The notes below the pieces were generated by a model that did no database searches, was not told where the DNA came from, and worked only from the letters and a program-made list of their open reading frames with translations. A stretch of 64,000 nt of DNA from Gemella sp. GH3. GTDB lineage: Bacteria; Bacillota; Bacilli; Staphylococcales; Gemellaceae. Location of the stretch: NCBI RefSeq assembly GCF_013415425.1, contig NZ_JACBYC010000029.1, positions 1 through 64,000 on the forward strand, read 5' to 3'. Position 1 is the stretch's first letter; every line of letters starts with the position of its first letter. The position numbers and the translations under genes are program-made. Below, piece by piece: positions 36,575 to 46,742 of this stretch.

Positions 36575-37624
36575 CTATTTTAATGTACTCGTCATATTAA
36601 ATATCGGTAATAGTATCGTTAAATATAATCCCATTATGACAAATGCTAATAAAAAGAACAGTATGGGTTGAACTTTTTTTAATCTCGTATCTATTAATTT
36701 AATAAACGAATCTAGCATTATATCACTGTATAGTTTCAATTCTTTATCTAACATACTATTTCTTATACCGTGTACTATAAATTTACTAATATTATTATCA
36801 AAATAAACTACTTTTTTCACTGCATTTTCAAAATTTTCTCCTAAAATAAGTTCCTTTTCAATTTTCTTAGAAAATACAGTAAAGAAAAAATTATAGTCTT
36901 TTTTTATTATTTCCTCTAAAGAAGTTTTTACAGAAAATCCACTCATTAAAAATAGACTAATTTCTGAAGCATATTGATAAGAAAAATAATATTTATAATA
37001 AGTATTAATTAAAGGTATTTTAGGAATAATTTTTAAAAAGATATTTGGTTTATATTTAAAAGTATACCAAATATAACAAATAGAAATAATTAATGTAATA
37101 AGTAAACCTACAAGTACTTTAGGCAAATAGTATAAGATATTAATAAGTATAGTAACTTGTACATCCATTTTTATATTTGAAGTTGTGTAAATGTTTTGAA
37201 ATTGAGGGATAACTAATAAATTGAAAATTATAAGAAGGATTATGAGCATTGTAGTTAAAATTGCTGGATAACGAATAGTCTTTAAAATTTTATCTTTCTG
37301 ATTTTTTTCTATTAATAAATAATTCTCTATTTCTAAAAGCATACTCTCTACTTTGCCGTAATATTCAGCAAACTGCATTCTACTAACTACTGACTGAGGA
37401 TAAGATAGCTCATCTAAAATATAAGATAATTTTTTCCCTCTCGCCATATCTTCTCTTAGTATTAAAATGCGTTCATCTGGAACATCATATTGAATCATCA
37501 AAAATTCTATAGATTCTTCTAGCATATATCCATGCTTAATTAATTAGTGAAGTCTTTTAATAAAATATATTTTATCATCTTTAGATAATAATTTTTTAAT
37601 ATCCCCATTTTTCTTTTTCTTCAT
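36575..37624 (-). pseudogene. comGB: comGB, competence pilus membrane platform, with in-frame TAA at codon 27
   Basis: An ATG at 37624, inside the comGA 3' end and nine bases after AAAGGA, opens a frame with an N-terminus typical of ComGB: KKLLSKDDKIYFIKRLH, then stop TAA (37544-37546), then LIKHGYMLEESIEFL in the same frame. The pattern KRL-x-LI-x-HGY-x-LEE-IEFL is that of the family. The frame then runs open for 316 codons from ATG 37525, which has no ribosome site, with three membrane helices (about 100-122, 140-165 and 287-307 of that part) and both GspF-like domains. Unless TAA is read through or translation restarts at 37525, the platform protein lacks its first 33 residues or is not made. 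Confidence 0.75.
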
Positions 37625-38564
37625 GAGATATTATCCTTTCTTTATATGCAATATCAAATTTTTCTTGCATAGTAATAAAATTGACTTCATTTTTATGTAA
37701 ATAGTTATAGAGAGATTCTTTATCTAAAATTTCTGTTATTAATTGTCTTTCATTATTTTTAGTTTTTACTAATCTTTGAGATATAATACATAATAAAGTT
37801 TGTTTTAAATCTTCAAGGCTCACTCCTAAATCCAAGAGCCTATTAATAACACCTACACAATTTTCCGAATGTATCGTTGTTAATAATAGATGTCCAGAAT
37901 AACTCGCTGTTATTACATACTTAGCTGTTATTTTATCTCTTATTTCACCTACCATTATTACATCAGGATCACAACGTAAAATTGATTTTAAAGCATTATC
38001 ATAGTTTATTCCTGCTTTTTCGTTAACTTGCATCTGAACTATCTTGTCTATATTTTTCTCGACAGGATCTTCAATAGATATTATTTGTTTATTATAGTTA
38101 GAGATATCTTTTGCTAATTTATACATCGAAGTTGATTTTCCACTACCAGTAGGACCGGAAAATACAATTAATCCATTAGCATATTTTTTTAATGAATCAA
38201 TTTTCTCTATATCTTCTGAAAATAAACTATACTTAACATCATCAATCTCATCAGTAAAAACTCTTATAACACAACCTTCCATAATTTCTGATAAAGGTAG
38301 TGTTGAAACTCTTAAATAATATATTTTATTATTAAAGTTGTATTTGAATTTGCCACTTTGAGGGGTTTTATTTAGAGCTATGTCTATATTGGCATTAAAT
38401 TTTAAAAGGGAAATAACACTTTCTATTTCGTGATTACTTAATTTTATATTTTCTATTAACTCTCCTTGAATTCTAAATTTTATTTTATTAGTGTCATTTA
38501 GTGTGGGGTAAATATGAATATCACTTGCTTTATTTTCAATAGCAAAATTTAAAATATCTTGCAT
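37596..38564 (-). CDS. comGA: ComGA traffic ATPase of the competence pseudopilus
   Basis: The protein has 322 residues from ATG 38564 (MQDIL...), which matches the usual N-terminus (NKASDIHIYPT). A nine-residue GTG-started extension (38591) is possible. Neither start has a well-spaced ribosome site. The GspE/PilB-type ATPase has Walker A SGPTGSGKSTSMY (about 135-147), the Asp box, Walker B GEIRD (about 206) and the His box TIHSE. It powers pseudopilus assembly for DNA uptake. A terminator of the upstream XRE gene lies only about 36 bases before it. Confidence 0.93.
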   Translation of the reverse strand: MQDILNFAIENKASDIHIYPTLNDTNKIKFRIQGELIENIKLSNHEIESVISLLKFNANIDIALNKTPQSGKFKYNFNNKIYYLRVSTLPLSEIMEGCVIRVFTDEIDDVKYSLFSEDIEKIDSLKKYANGLIVFSGPTGSGKSTSMYKLAKDISNYNKQIISIEDPVEKNIDKIVQMQVNEKAGINYDNALKSILRCDPDVIMVGEIRDKITAKYVITASYSGHLLLTTIHSENCVGVINRLLDLGVSLEDLKQTLLCIISQRLVKTKNNERQLITEILDKESLYNYLHKNEVNFITMQEKFDIAYKERIISHEEKEKWGY

Positions 38565-38599
38565 TTGTTTTTTTATATTTATAAATATCACCTACCTAA

Positions 38600-38627
38600 A
38601 AAAGAGAGCCTTCATAGACTCTCTTTT
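38600..38627 (-). terminator. Terminator between the XRE regulator and comGA
   Basis: Arms AAAAGAGAG (38600-38608) and CTCTCTTTT (38619-38627) with a short loop, followed by a T run on the minus strand. It separates the XRE gene from comGA, unless it acts as an attenuator. Confidence 0.8.
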
Positions 38628-38642
38628 GGTAACAACGAATAA

Positions 38643-39008
38643 CTAATTTTGTGCATTACGCTTATTAGAAAAAGAGTATCCACTAAATCTTTCTATTAAA
38701 TCTTTTATTAATTTAACATCATCAATAGTCAAGTCATTTATTAACTCTATGACTTCTTCGTGAATATCACCTACAATAACATCTCTATTATCACCAGAAT
38801 AACCCAAAAGTTGATCAATGGTAATCTTATATAAATTAGCTATAGATATAATAGTGTTTATATTAGGCTCATTTCTTCCATATTCCCAGTTAGCATAAAC
38901 TCCGTGAGATGATAAACCTAATGTGTTAGCTAATTCTACCATTGAATAACCATGTTGTTTTCTTAGTTTTTTTAAGTTGTTAGATAATACAGAATCTTTG
39001 GCTTGCAT
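38643..39008 (-). CDS. XRE-family transcriptional regulator
   Basis: The protein has 121 residues. The helix-turn-helix (about 9-64: LRKQHGYSMVELANTLGLSS then NWEYGRNEPN) is typical XRE. The C-terminal part (about 75-121) is helical with no recognisable sensory domain. It lies directly upstream of comG in the same direction but is separated by a terminator. A regulatory link to competence is possible but not shown by sequence. Confidence 0.88.
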   Translation of the reverse strand: MQAKDSVLSNNLKKLRKQHGYSMVELANTLGLSSHGVYANWEYGRNEPNINTIISIANLYKITIDQLLGYSGDNRDVIVGDIHEEVIELINDLTIDDVKLIKDLIERFSGYSFSNKRNAQN

Positions 39009-39032
39009 AATTATCCCTCCCCATACAATTTT

Positions 39033-39061
39033 ATTATATAATGTTTAGCAAAAAAAATCAA
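39033..39061 (-). promoter_or_regulatory. Promoter of the XRE regulator gene
   Basis: Minus strand: -35 TTGATT (39056-39061), 17-base spacer, -10 TATAAT (39033-39038), about 25 bases before the ATG. GGGGAGGG is the ribosome site. Confidence 0.75.
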
Positions 39062-39110
39062 AGCACTACCAAAAATTATCCATTAATTTTAACAATAAAT
39101 TTTAGAGTAT

Positions 39111-39878
39111 TTAATTATTTTTTTCTATAGTTCTAATAGTAATATTTTCTAATAAATTTTTATACACATACCCAGCAGCAATCAACCCTGCTACAGATGG
39201 ACAAAAAGCATTTGATGATGGTGGTGTTTTTACTTTTCTAATATCTGACTTTTGATTTCCTATTTTTGAAATATATTCTTCTTTAGCTATCATTGGGCTC
39301 TCCGTTGAATATATTACTGGAACTTTCCCTAAAATTTTATCTTTTTTTAGTTTTAATCTAATAACTTTAGATAACGGACATATTTTTGTTTTTCTTATAT
39401 CAGAAATTTGAAACTTTGTAGGATCTAATTTATTAGCTGCACCCATTACAGAAATGAATTTTATCTTATTTTTCAAACAATACTTAATTAAATGAATTTT
39501 ATATGTTACAGTATCACAAGCATCTATTACAAAATCTAGGGGTTTTTCATAAAATTCTTTATAGCTTTCTTCAGTATAAAATTTTTTTAAAGCTATTACT
39601 TCACATTCGGGATTTATTGCCAAAATTCTTTTTTTCATTTCTTCTACTTTACTATTCCCTACCGTTAGAGTATTAGCATGTATCTGCCTATTTACATTAG
39701 TTATATCAATATCATCTTTATCCATAAGTACTAAAGATCCAATTCCACTTCTAGCTAAAGCTTCCGCTGCAAAAGAACCTACTCCACCTATTCCTAAAAT
39801 TGCTACTCTACTTTTTTTTAATATATCTAAACCTTCTTGGCCAATTACTAATTCATTTCTTGAAAATTGATGTAACAC
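39111..39878 (-). CDS. tcdA: tRNA threonylcarbamoyladenosine dehydratase (TcdA/CsdL, YrvM)
   Basis: The protein has 255 residues with an E1-like ThiF/MoeB fold: ATP-binding GIGGVGSFAAEALARSG (about 30-46), DKDDIDITNVNRQ (about 52-64) and NAFCPSVAGL (about 227). It cyclises t6A to ct6A on tRNAs. It acts downstream of the Sua5 step encoded at 3653 in this window. In B. subtilis the homologous yrvM lies beside the 6S-1 RNA gene, as here. Confidence 0.93.
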   Translation of the reverse strand: MLHQFSRNELVIGQEGLDILKKSRVAILGIGGVGSFAAEALARSGIGSLVLMDKDDIDITNVNRQIHANTLTVGNSKVEEMKKRILAINPECEVIALKKFYTEESYKEFYEKPLDFVIDACDTVTYKIHLIKYCLKNKIKFISVMGAANKLDPTKFQISDIRKTKICPLSKVIRLKLKKDKILGKVPVIYSTESPMIAKEEYISKIGNQKSDIRKVKTPPSSNAFCPSVAGLIAAGYVYKNLLENITIRTIEKNN

Positions 39879-39986
39879 CTTTACCTCCTGCTTATTTTAT
39901 ACTATTGTTATTATAAAAGAAAATTTATTACTTATTTATCAAATATTGTAAATTTATATTTATTATGTAATAAAAATTTACAACTA

Positions 39987-40015
39987 AAAAATGACTTAGA
40001 CAAGCTCTAAGTCAT
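39987..40015 (-). terminator. Terminator of the 6S RNA gene
   Basis: Arms ATGACTTAGA (39991-40000) and TCTAAGTCAT (40006-40015) are perfectly paired with a five-base loop, followed by a T run on the minus strand. Confidence 0.9.
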
Positions 40016-40206
40016 CAGACCGAAGTATCGTAGAAACTTATAAAATTTGGTCCTGATATAATCAGGTGGGTATAATAGCACTACTTTCTTTAGTCTTAGC
40101 GTCATAAAAAGAGGCCAAGCATATAATACTTATAGATGATTCTTATTCCCTTAGAGAAAGTGTTAGGCCCGAATATAGATAAGCCCTACGAATACTCAAG
40201 TTCTAT
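39987..40206 (-). ncRNA. ssrS: 6S RNA, regulator of RNA polymerase holoenzyme
   Basis: A 220-base non-coding, GC-richer transcript unit on the minus strand. It has a closing stem (5' arm 40186-40197, 3' arm 40022-40033), a long rod, apical pairing (ACTTTCT with AGAAAGT, around 40153 and 40087) and a small CCTGA/TCAGG hairpin (40052-40066) on the 3' side of the central bubble, a hallmark of 6S RNA. A terminator follows (39987-40015). The position next to tcdA/yrvM matches B. subtilis bsrA. Named from structure and synteny, not from alignment. Confidence 0.8.
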
Positions 40207-40212
40207 AAATAT

Positions 40213-40241
40213 ATTTTATCATATTTTTTTATTCTTAACAA
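40213..40241 (-). promoter_or_regulatory. Promoter of the 6S RNA gene
   Basis: Minus strand: -35 TTGTTA (40236-40241), 17-base spacer, -10 TAAAAT (40213-40218), placing the start near 40206. The rest of the 465-base gap between tcdA and uvrA is AT-rich with no other feature seen. Confidence 0.65.
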
Positions 40242-40343
40242 TATATTTTTAAAATTTTTAACAATTAATTATAATTCAGTTATAATTAATTAATTTTGTT
40301 CAAAGCTGATATAATCATATTTTATAAATTTTTCTGTAAAAAT

Positions 40344-43169
40344 TTATAGTAATTTTCTAAGGAATTGTCCTGTATAACTCTCTGTTATTGTAGCTAGTTT
40401 TTCAGGAGAACATTCTGCTAATATTTTACCTCCACCTTGACCACCTTCTGGACCTAAATCTATTAAATGATCACAACATTTTATAACATCTAAATTATGC
40501 TCTATAACTACAACTGTATTGCCTCCGTCTACTAACTTATCAATAATTTTAATTAATCTGCTTATATCATCAATATGTAGCCCGGTAGTGGGTTCATCTA
40601 AAATATATAATGTTTTTCCAGTAGATTTTTTATAAAGCTCACTTGCTAATTTAACCCTTTGAGCTTCTCCACCAGATAATGTAGTAGCACTTTGACCTAA
40701 ACAAATATATTCTAATCCTACATCAACCATTGTTTGAATTTTATTTTGTATTTTGGGTATATTACTAAAAAATTCTGCTGCCTCTCCTACTGTCATATCT
40801 AAGACGTCACTTATAGTTTTCCCTTTGTACTTAACTTCTAAAGTTTCTCTATTATATCTCTTACCGTTACAAACTTCACAAGGAACATAGACATCTGGTA
40901 AAAAATGCATTTCAATTTTCAAAATTCCATCTCCTGTACAAGCTTCACAACGTCCTCCCTTAACATTGAAACTAAATCTACCTTTTTTATAGCCTCTCAA
41001 CTTAGCTTCATTAGTAGTTGCATATAAATCTCTTATATCATCAAATACACCTATATATGTTGCAGGATTACTTCTAGGCGTTCTACCTATTGGACTTTGA
41101 TCAATATCTATTACTTTATCAATATTTTCTGTAACACCTTTTACACTTTTTACTACACTAGTATCTATGTCTTCCTTATTTAAAATATTTTTAACTGATT
41201 TATACAATATCTCATTTACTAATGTTGACTTGCCACTTCCTGAAACTCCAGTAACGCCTATAAATTTTCCTAAAGGAATTTTTACATTAACATTTTTCAA
41301 ATTGTTTTGACTAGCTTTTTTTATTTCTATAAAATTACCATTACCTAATCTTCTATTTTTAGGAACTTCTATTTTTTTTCTACCTGAAAGATAAGCACCG
41401 GTTATAGAATTCATATTATCCATTATTTCTTTTGGTGTCCCAGTAGCTATAACCTCTCCACCATGATCTCCTGCTTTAGGGCCTATATCTACAATATAAT
41501 CACACGCTAGCATTGTATCCTCGTCGTGTTCAACAACCAAAACAGTATTACCTAAATCTCTCATTGATATCATAGTATTAATTAATTTTTCATTATCTCT
41601 TTGATGTAATCCAATAGATGGTTCATCTAAAATATATGTTACTCCCATTAATTTTGATCCTATTTGAGTAGCTAATCTAATTCGTTGAGCTTCCCCTCCA
41701 GATAATGTTCCTGACGATCTATCTAACGTTAAATAATCCAATCCTACATCATTCAAAAATTTTAAGCGAGAAGTTATTTCTTTTAGCACTAATTTAGCTA
41801 TTGTAAAATCTTTATCACTTAATTGTATATTTGTAAAAAAGTCATAACTATCCTTTATAGACATTTTACAAATATCTGCTATATTATTTTTAGCAACGTA
41901 TACTGATAATATTTCTGATTTCAATCTCTGACCCTTACAAGTTTTACATTTATCTTCCTTTATATATTTAGCCATAGCTTCTCGTGAAGTTCTTGTCATT
42001 CCCGATGTATAACGTCTATATATAATACTAACTATTCCTTCAAAATAAGTCATTCTTGTTCTAGTAATACCCTCATCACTAACATATTGATGCATTATTT
42101 CTGTTTCTTTATCTCCATAAAAAATTACATCTTGCTGTTCTTTAGGAAGCTTTTTAAATGTTGTTGTCATATCAATATTAAATTTTTCACAAACTGCCTT
42201 AATTAGACTAGGATAATAAACTGATGTAGCATTATTAAATAATAATATTGCTCCATCGTTAATAGATATATCCCAATCTATTATTTTATTAATATCCACA
42301 GTTTCATGCATTCCTAACCCATCACATTCTGAACATGCTCCTTGAGGATTATTAAATGAGAATATTCTTGGCTCAAGATCTCCTATTGTAAAATCACAAT
42401 ATTTACAACTATGCTTAGTAGAATATAAATATACTTTATTTTCTTTAATATCTTCAATTTCTACTAATCCATTATCAGATAAATTTAATGAAGTTTCTAT
42501 TGAATCTGCTAATCTACTTTGAATATCATCTTTTACTATTATTCTATCAACTACTACACTTATACTATGTTTTTTATTTTTTTCTAGATTCGGCAATGAA
42601 TCTGACTCATAATTTTCTCCATCTACTTTAAAACGCAAATAACCGTCTTTTATTAATTTTTCAAAAACTTTCTTGTGAGTTCCTTTTTTTTCTTTTACGA
42701 TAGGAGCTATTACTTGAATTCTACTTTTTTCTGGTAATTTTAAAACAGAATCTACTATTTGACTAACTGAACTACTTTCTATTTTTATATTATGATTCGA
42801 ACAATATATCTCTCCTATACGTGCATATAATAGTCTTAAATAATCATATATCTCTGTAACTGTAGCTACAGTAGAACGAGGATTTTTAGAAGTTGTTTTT
42901 TGATTAATGGATATAGCTGGTGATAATCCTTCTATTAAGTCAACATCTGGCTTATCAACATTACCTAAAAATTGTCTAGCATAAGCACTCAAACTTTCTA
43001 CATATCTTCTTTGTCCCTCTGCATATATAGTATCAAATGCTAAAGAACTTTTTCCACTACCACTAAGCCCTGTAATAACTACAAATTTATCACGTGGTAT
43101 TTCTAAATTTATATTTTTCAAATTATTTTCTCGTGCACCTTGAATAACAATTTTATTTTTCTTCTGCAT
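40344..43169 (-). CDS. uvrA: Excinuclease ABC subunit UvrA
   Basis: The protein has 941 residues: two ABC ATPase modules with Walker [13 protein letters not shown] (about 34-45) and [11 protein letters not shown] (about 640-650), two LSGGEAQR signatures (about 487 and 826) and zinc-binding cysteine pairs (CKYC near 254, CEAC near 740). It is the damage sensor of nucleotide excision repair. The usual neighbour uvrB is not adjacent. No classical Gram-positive LexA box (CGAAC-N4-GTTCG) is seen upstream. Confidence 0.98.
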   Translation of the reverse strand: MQKKNKIVIQGARENNLKNINLEIPRDKFVVITGLSGSGKSSLAFDTIYAEGQRRYVESLSAYARQFLGNVDKPDVDLIEGLSPAISINQKTTSKNPRSTVATVTEIYDYLRLLYARIGEIYCSNHNIKIESSSVSQIVDSVLKLPEKSRIQVIAPIVKEKKGTHKKVFEKLIKDGYLRFKVDGENYESDSLPNLEKNKKHSISVVVDRIIVKDDIQSRLADSIETSLNLSDNGLVEIEDIKENKVYLYSTKHSCKYCDFTIGDLEPRIFSFNNPQGACSECDGLGMHETVDINKIIDWDISINDGAILLFNNATSVYYPSLIKAVCEKFNIDMTTTFKKLPKEQQDVIFYGDKETEIMHQYVSDEGITRTRMTYFEGIVSIIYRRYTSGMTRTSREAMAKYIKEDKCKTCKGQRLKSEILSVYVAKNNIADICKMSIKDSYDFFTNIQLSDKDFTIAKLVLKEITSRLKFLNDVGLDYLTLDRSSGTLSGGEAQRIRLATQIGSKLMGVTYILDEPSIGLHQRDNEKLINTMISMRDLGNTVLVVEHDEDTMLACDYIVDIGPKAGDHGGEVIATGTPKEIMDNMNSITGAYLSGRKKIEVPKNRRLGNGNFIEIKKASQNNLKNVNVKIPLGKFIGVTGVSGSGKSTLVNEILYKSVKNILNKEDIDTSVVKSVKGVTENIDKVIDIDQSPIGRTPRSNPATYIGVFDDIRDLYATTNEAKLRGYKKGRFSFNVKGGRCEACTGDGILKIEMHFLPDVYVPCEVCNGKRYNRETLEVKYKGKTISDVLDMTVGEAAEFFSNIPKIQNKIQTMVDVGLEYICLGQSATTLSGGEAQRVKLASELYKKSTGKTLYILDEPTTGLHIDDISRLIKIIDKLVDGGNTVVVIEHNLDVIKCCDHLIDLGPEGGQGGGKILAECSPEKLATITESYTGQFLRKLL

Positions 43170-43251
43170 ATTATAACTCTTCCCATCTTACATTATATTT
43201 CTATATAATAACATAGTTCTATTAATTTTTCATTAAATCAAAACAACAAAA

Positions 43252-43287
43252 ATACACTCTATTGTTATAAATAACAATAGAGTGTAT
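43252..43287 (-). terminator. Terminator after cydC
   Basis: Perfect 17-base arms (43252-43268 and 43271-43287) enclose a two-base loop, followed on the minus strand by T-rich sequence, ending the cyd operon. Confidence 0.88.
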
Positions 43288-43314
43288 AAAATTTTAATAA
43301 CAAAATAAATTTAA

Positions 43315-45033
43315 TTAATAACCCATATCTAAATCATAAAGTTTTTTATATTTACTATTCGTTCTATATAACTCTTCATGATTTCCTTCCATTTCAACTT
43401 TACCATCTTTAATAAAAATGATTTTATCCATATCTTCTATAGAATTCATATGGTGTGTTATCCATAAAATTGTTTTATCCTTACTATTTTCAAAAATAGT
43501 TTTCAATAAATCTTTTTCCGTTTTTGGATCTAATCCAACAGTAGGCTCATCTAACAACAGTAACTCATTGTTTTGAATTAACGTTCTTGCAAAAGCAAGA
43601 CGTTGGCGTTCACCACCAGAAAATCTTCCACCAGATTCATACACACTTGTATCTAATTTATTAGGTAATTTCTCAATTAAATTTTTAATCTGAACTTTCT
43701 CTAAACTATCTTTTATATTGGATTCATCATAATTATCATCTAATACAGCTAATTCGATATTTTCCTTGATAGACATATCAAATAAATATGGTTTTTGGTT
43801 TAATAAAGAAATCTTACTACCTAACAATTTTTCGTTAGGTTCATAACCCATAATAGATATCTTACCTTGATAATCAGTATAAGTTCCTGTTAGTAATTTT
43901 ATTAATGTAGACTTTCCTACTCCGCTACGTCCTAAAATAGCTACCTTCTCTCCAGATTTAATACTTAAATTTAAGTCTTTTAACACTGGTGTTCTATCGT
44001 CATACGAAAAGCTAACATTATTTACTTCTATTATGTGGTCACTTTCTTCTTTTTTCAAATTATTATCAGTTATATTTTTTTCTTCGCTATAAAAATTTTT
44101 AACTCTATCTATAGAAACTTGATAAGCTGGTATTTGTGATATAGCATCTCCAGTCATAACTACTACTGATAATACTGACAAAGTAACCATACAAAAAGAT
44201 GCTATATAAACATTTTCTATTGTGTTATTTATTATCATATTTTTACAACTGTAAATCATTAGTAATGCAACTGCAGCTGCCAATATTTGAACTAATACTT
44301 CTCTTAAATGTATAAAAATTTTAGTTTTATGTTCTTTCTTTAATAAAACATCTTCTTTTTCTTTATATCCTTTTATAAATTCTTTTTCTTTACTAGCAGA
44401 AACTAAGTCAGATATTCCAAATATAGCATTTGTAAAATCTTTATATAACTCATATTTTGCATTTTTCATAACAGTCAAATTATTTTTAGTAACTATTAAC
44501 GACATAAAAGGAATAATAAATATTATAAATAATCCAAAAAGCGTAGCTAATAATGCATATGATACATCATATCCAAACATTACAGTAATAAATATTACAT
44601 AAAGTAATAATGATATAACACTAGGAAATATGCTCTTTAAATATACATTTTGTAGATGTTCTATATCTTCAGATATAAGCCCCAATAAATCACCTGATTT
44701 ATAACTTCTTTTTAATCTTAATGCCATAGGTTCTAAAATTATATATACTTTACTTCTCATTTTTTCAATAATTTTTAAAACTAAATCATGACTTACCAAT
44801 CTTTGAATGTAAGAAAATACTGATTGAGATAAAGAGAATGTTCTTGTAAGTACTGTAGGAACTTGTAACATCAATATATTACCTATTTTTAGTGAAGATT
44901 TACTTATCAAAAAACCAGAAACATACATTAATGCTGCTCCACTCATTGCAGAAAGTAAGCCTAAAATTATTATTAAAGCCATTTGACTTTTATTTCTTTT
45001 TATATCTTTTAAGATTAATGAATTTTGTTTCAT
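43315..45033 (-). CDS. cydC: Cytochrome bd assembly ABC exporter subunit CydC
   Basis: The protein has 572 residues: six membrane helices (about 15-310), then an ABC ATPase with Walker A GRSGVGKST (about 368-376), signature FSGGERQR (about 474) and Walker B LLLLDEP. With CydD it exports cysteine/glutathione (and is reported to bind heme), which is needed to mature cytochrome bd. The start overlaps the cydD stop. Confidence 0.92.
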   Translation of the reverse strand: MKQNSLILKDIKRNKSQMALIIILGLLSAMSGAALMYVSGFLISKSSLKIGNILMLQVPTVLTRTFSLSQSVFSYIQRLVSHDLVLKIIEKMRSKVYIILEPMALRLKRSYKSGDLLGLISEDIEHLQNVYLKSIFPSVISLLLYVIFITVMFGYDVSYALLATLFGLFIIFIIPFMSLIVTKNNLTVMKNAKYELYKDFTNAIFGISDLVSASKEKEFIKGYKEKEDVLLKKEHKTKIFIHLREVLVQILAAAVALLMIYSCKNMIINNTIENVYIASFCMVTLSVLSVVVMTGDAISQIPAYQVSIDRVKNFYSEEKNITDNNLKKEESDHIIEVNNVSFSYDDRTPVLKDLNLSIKSGEKVAILGRSGVGKSTLIKLLTGTYTDYQGKISIMGYEPNEKLLGSKISLLNQKPYLFDMSIKENIELAVLDDNYDESNIKDSLEKVQIKNLIEKLPNKLDTSVYESGGRFSGGERQRLAFARTLIQNNELLLLDEPTVGLDPKTEKDLLKTIFENSKDKTILWITHHMNSIEDMDKIIFIKDGKVEMEGNHEELYRTNSKYKKLYDLDMGY

Positions 45034-46739
45034 TACTTACCTCCTATCAATACAGATTTTAATTTATCATATTTAAAAGAATTTCTATAGATATCTAATT
45101 TTTCGAAATCTACAATTTTTCCTTTATCCATATGAACTATATAATCCATATTATTCAACCAATGCAGTCTATGTGTTGCAATAATTACTGTCTTATCTTC
45201 AAATAATGTCAATAATTTTTCTTTTATTTCAAATTCTGTTTCTATATCTAAATGACTCGTTGGTTCGTCTAAAATAATTATTTTATGATCACTTAGTAAT
45301 GATCTTGCTATAGCTATTCTTTGTGCTTGACCACCACTTAACTCTAAACCACCTTCTCCTATTAAGGTATCATATTTATTATCTAATTTCTCAATAAAAT
45401 CAGTTAATCCTACAATACTACATATTTCTTTTAAACGCTCTTCTGATACCTTACTTTTAGCATAAAATAAGATATTTTCTTTAATTGACATAGGAAATAT
45501 ATAAGGAAATTGTGAAATATATGATATATTACTTATCCAATTAGAATTTTTAAGCTCTATATCTTCATTGTTTAATTTTATAATACCTTCAGTAGGTTCT
45601 AAAAAGCTTGCTAATATCGAAATCAAAGTAGTTTTTCCACTACCACTATGACCTACAATACAAATCTTATCACCATTATTTATAGTTAAATTAATATCTT
45701 TTAGTATAATACTATTTTCTTTTTTTACTTCTACATTTTCTAAACTTATTGATTCAAAACTTTTAATATCTTTAAATTTATTTTTAAAGTTTGGTTTACT
45801 TTCTATTATTCTAAGTAATTCTTCATATGCTACCTGACCATTTAATGAAGCATGATAATCTGTTGCAGCTTGCTTCATAGGCAGGAAAAATTCAGGGGCT
45901 ATAAGCAATACAGTAAGAGATGGTAATAAATATACATCTCCTTCTAATAGCAATATACCTAATCTAACTGCCAAAAATGCAATAGCCAAAGTAGTTAAGA
46001 TATCCAATGCAAAACTATTTAAAAATGCATATTTTAATGTAGTCATTGTACTTTTTCTATATTCTTTATTTTTTTCTTCCATTACTGGTAAATAATTTTT
46101 ACTAATACCTAAAAATTTTAAGCTTTCAATACCTCTTATGGTATCTATAAAATTATTTGATAACATTCTATATTTCTTATATTGCTTATCTGCCATATCT
46201 CTAGCAGTAACTCCAAGTAATATCATAAAAATAACTATAACTGGTAAAAATGAAGAAATCATTATGGCAGAAATACGATCTGTATAAAAAATAAAAAATA
46301 CTATAAAAGTAGGAATTATTACACTTCTAATTCTTTTTGATACATTTAACTCAAAAAAATTTTTTACTTGTCCTATACCCTCAATTGATAATGTAACAGA
46401 TTTTCCAGTTCCTTCTTTTTGAACAAAATCTAATCCGTTAGTTAAATAACTATTAAGAAGATTATATCTTAATTTTTTTTCCAATTTAACTGCTTCTAAT
46501 TCTGTAAAATATTGTTGTAAATGTAAAAATACTGTTCTCAGTATATAACCTATGAAAAATAAAAATGCTTCTTTTTCTATATTATAATTACCATCAAATA
46601 AAAATACTATAGCTTTAGCTAAAAAAGCAGTTTGTACAACTATACAAACTGCTTCTAGTATTGACAAAATTAATAATAGAAAATTTAAGCTATTTTTCAC
46701 AGGAAGTTTTACTTTTTTCTTCCTAGCTTTTTTTATCAT
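45033..46739 (-). CDS. cydD: Cytochrome bd assembly ABC exporter subunit CydD
   Basis: The protein has 568 residues with a basic N-terminus (KKARKKKVKLPVK), six membrane helices and an ABC domain with Walker A GHSGSGKTT (about 365-373), signature LSGGQAQR (about 470) and Walker B IIILDEP. It is the heterodimer partner of CydC. It lies three bases after cydB in the cydABDC order seen in Bacilli. Confidence 0.92.
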   Translation of the reverse strand: MIKKARKKKVKLPVKNSLNFLLLILSILEAVCIVVQTAFLAKAIVFLFDGNYNIEKEAFLFFIGYILRTVFLHLQQYFTELEAVKLEKKLRYNLLNSYLTNGLDFVQKEGTGKSVTLSIEGIGQVKNFFELNVSKRIRSVIIPTFIVFFIFYTDRISAIMISSFLPVIVIFMILLGVTARDMADKQYKKYRMLSNNFIDTIRGIESLKFLGISKNYLPVMEEKNKEYRKSTMTTLKYAFLNSFALDILTTLAIAFLAVRLGILLLEGDVYLLPSLTVLLIAPEFFLPMKQAATDYHASLNGQVAYEELLRIIESKPNFKNKFKDIKSFESISLENVEVKKENSIILKDINLTINNGDKICIVGHSGSGKTTLISILASFLEPTEGIIKLNNEDIELKNSNWISNISYISQFPYIFPMSIKENILFYAKSKVSEERLKEICSIVGLTDFIEKLDNKYDTLIGEGGLELSGGQAQRIAIARSLLSDHKIIILDEPTSHLDIETEFEIKEKLLTLFEDKTVIIATHRLHWLNNMDYIVHMDKGKIVDFEKLDIYRNSFKYDKLKSVLIGGK

Positions 46740-46742
46740 TAA

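Noticed and set aside
40187-40194. TACGAATA, identical to the streptococcal ComX box core
   Set aside because: It lies on the plus strand within the 6S RNA closing stem, with no competence gene downstream; chance occurrence.
43170-43250. Possible LexA box upstream of uvrA (GAACTATGTTA)
   Set aside because: The half-sites GAAC and GTT are spaced one base too close for the Gram-positive consensus CGAAC-N4-GTTCG, and the flanks do not match.
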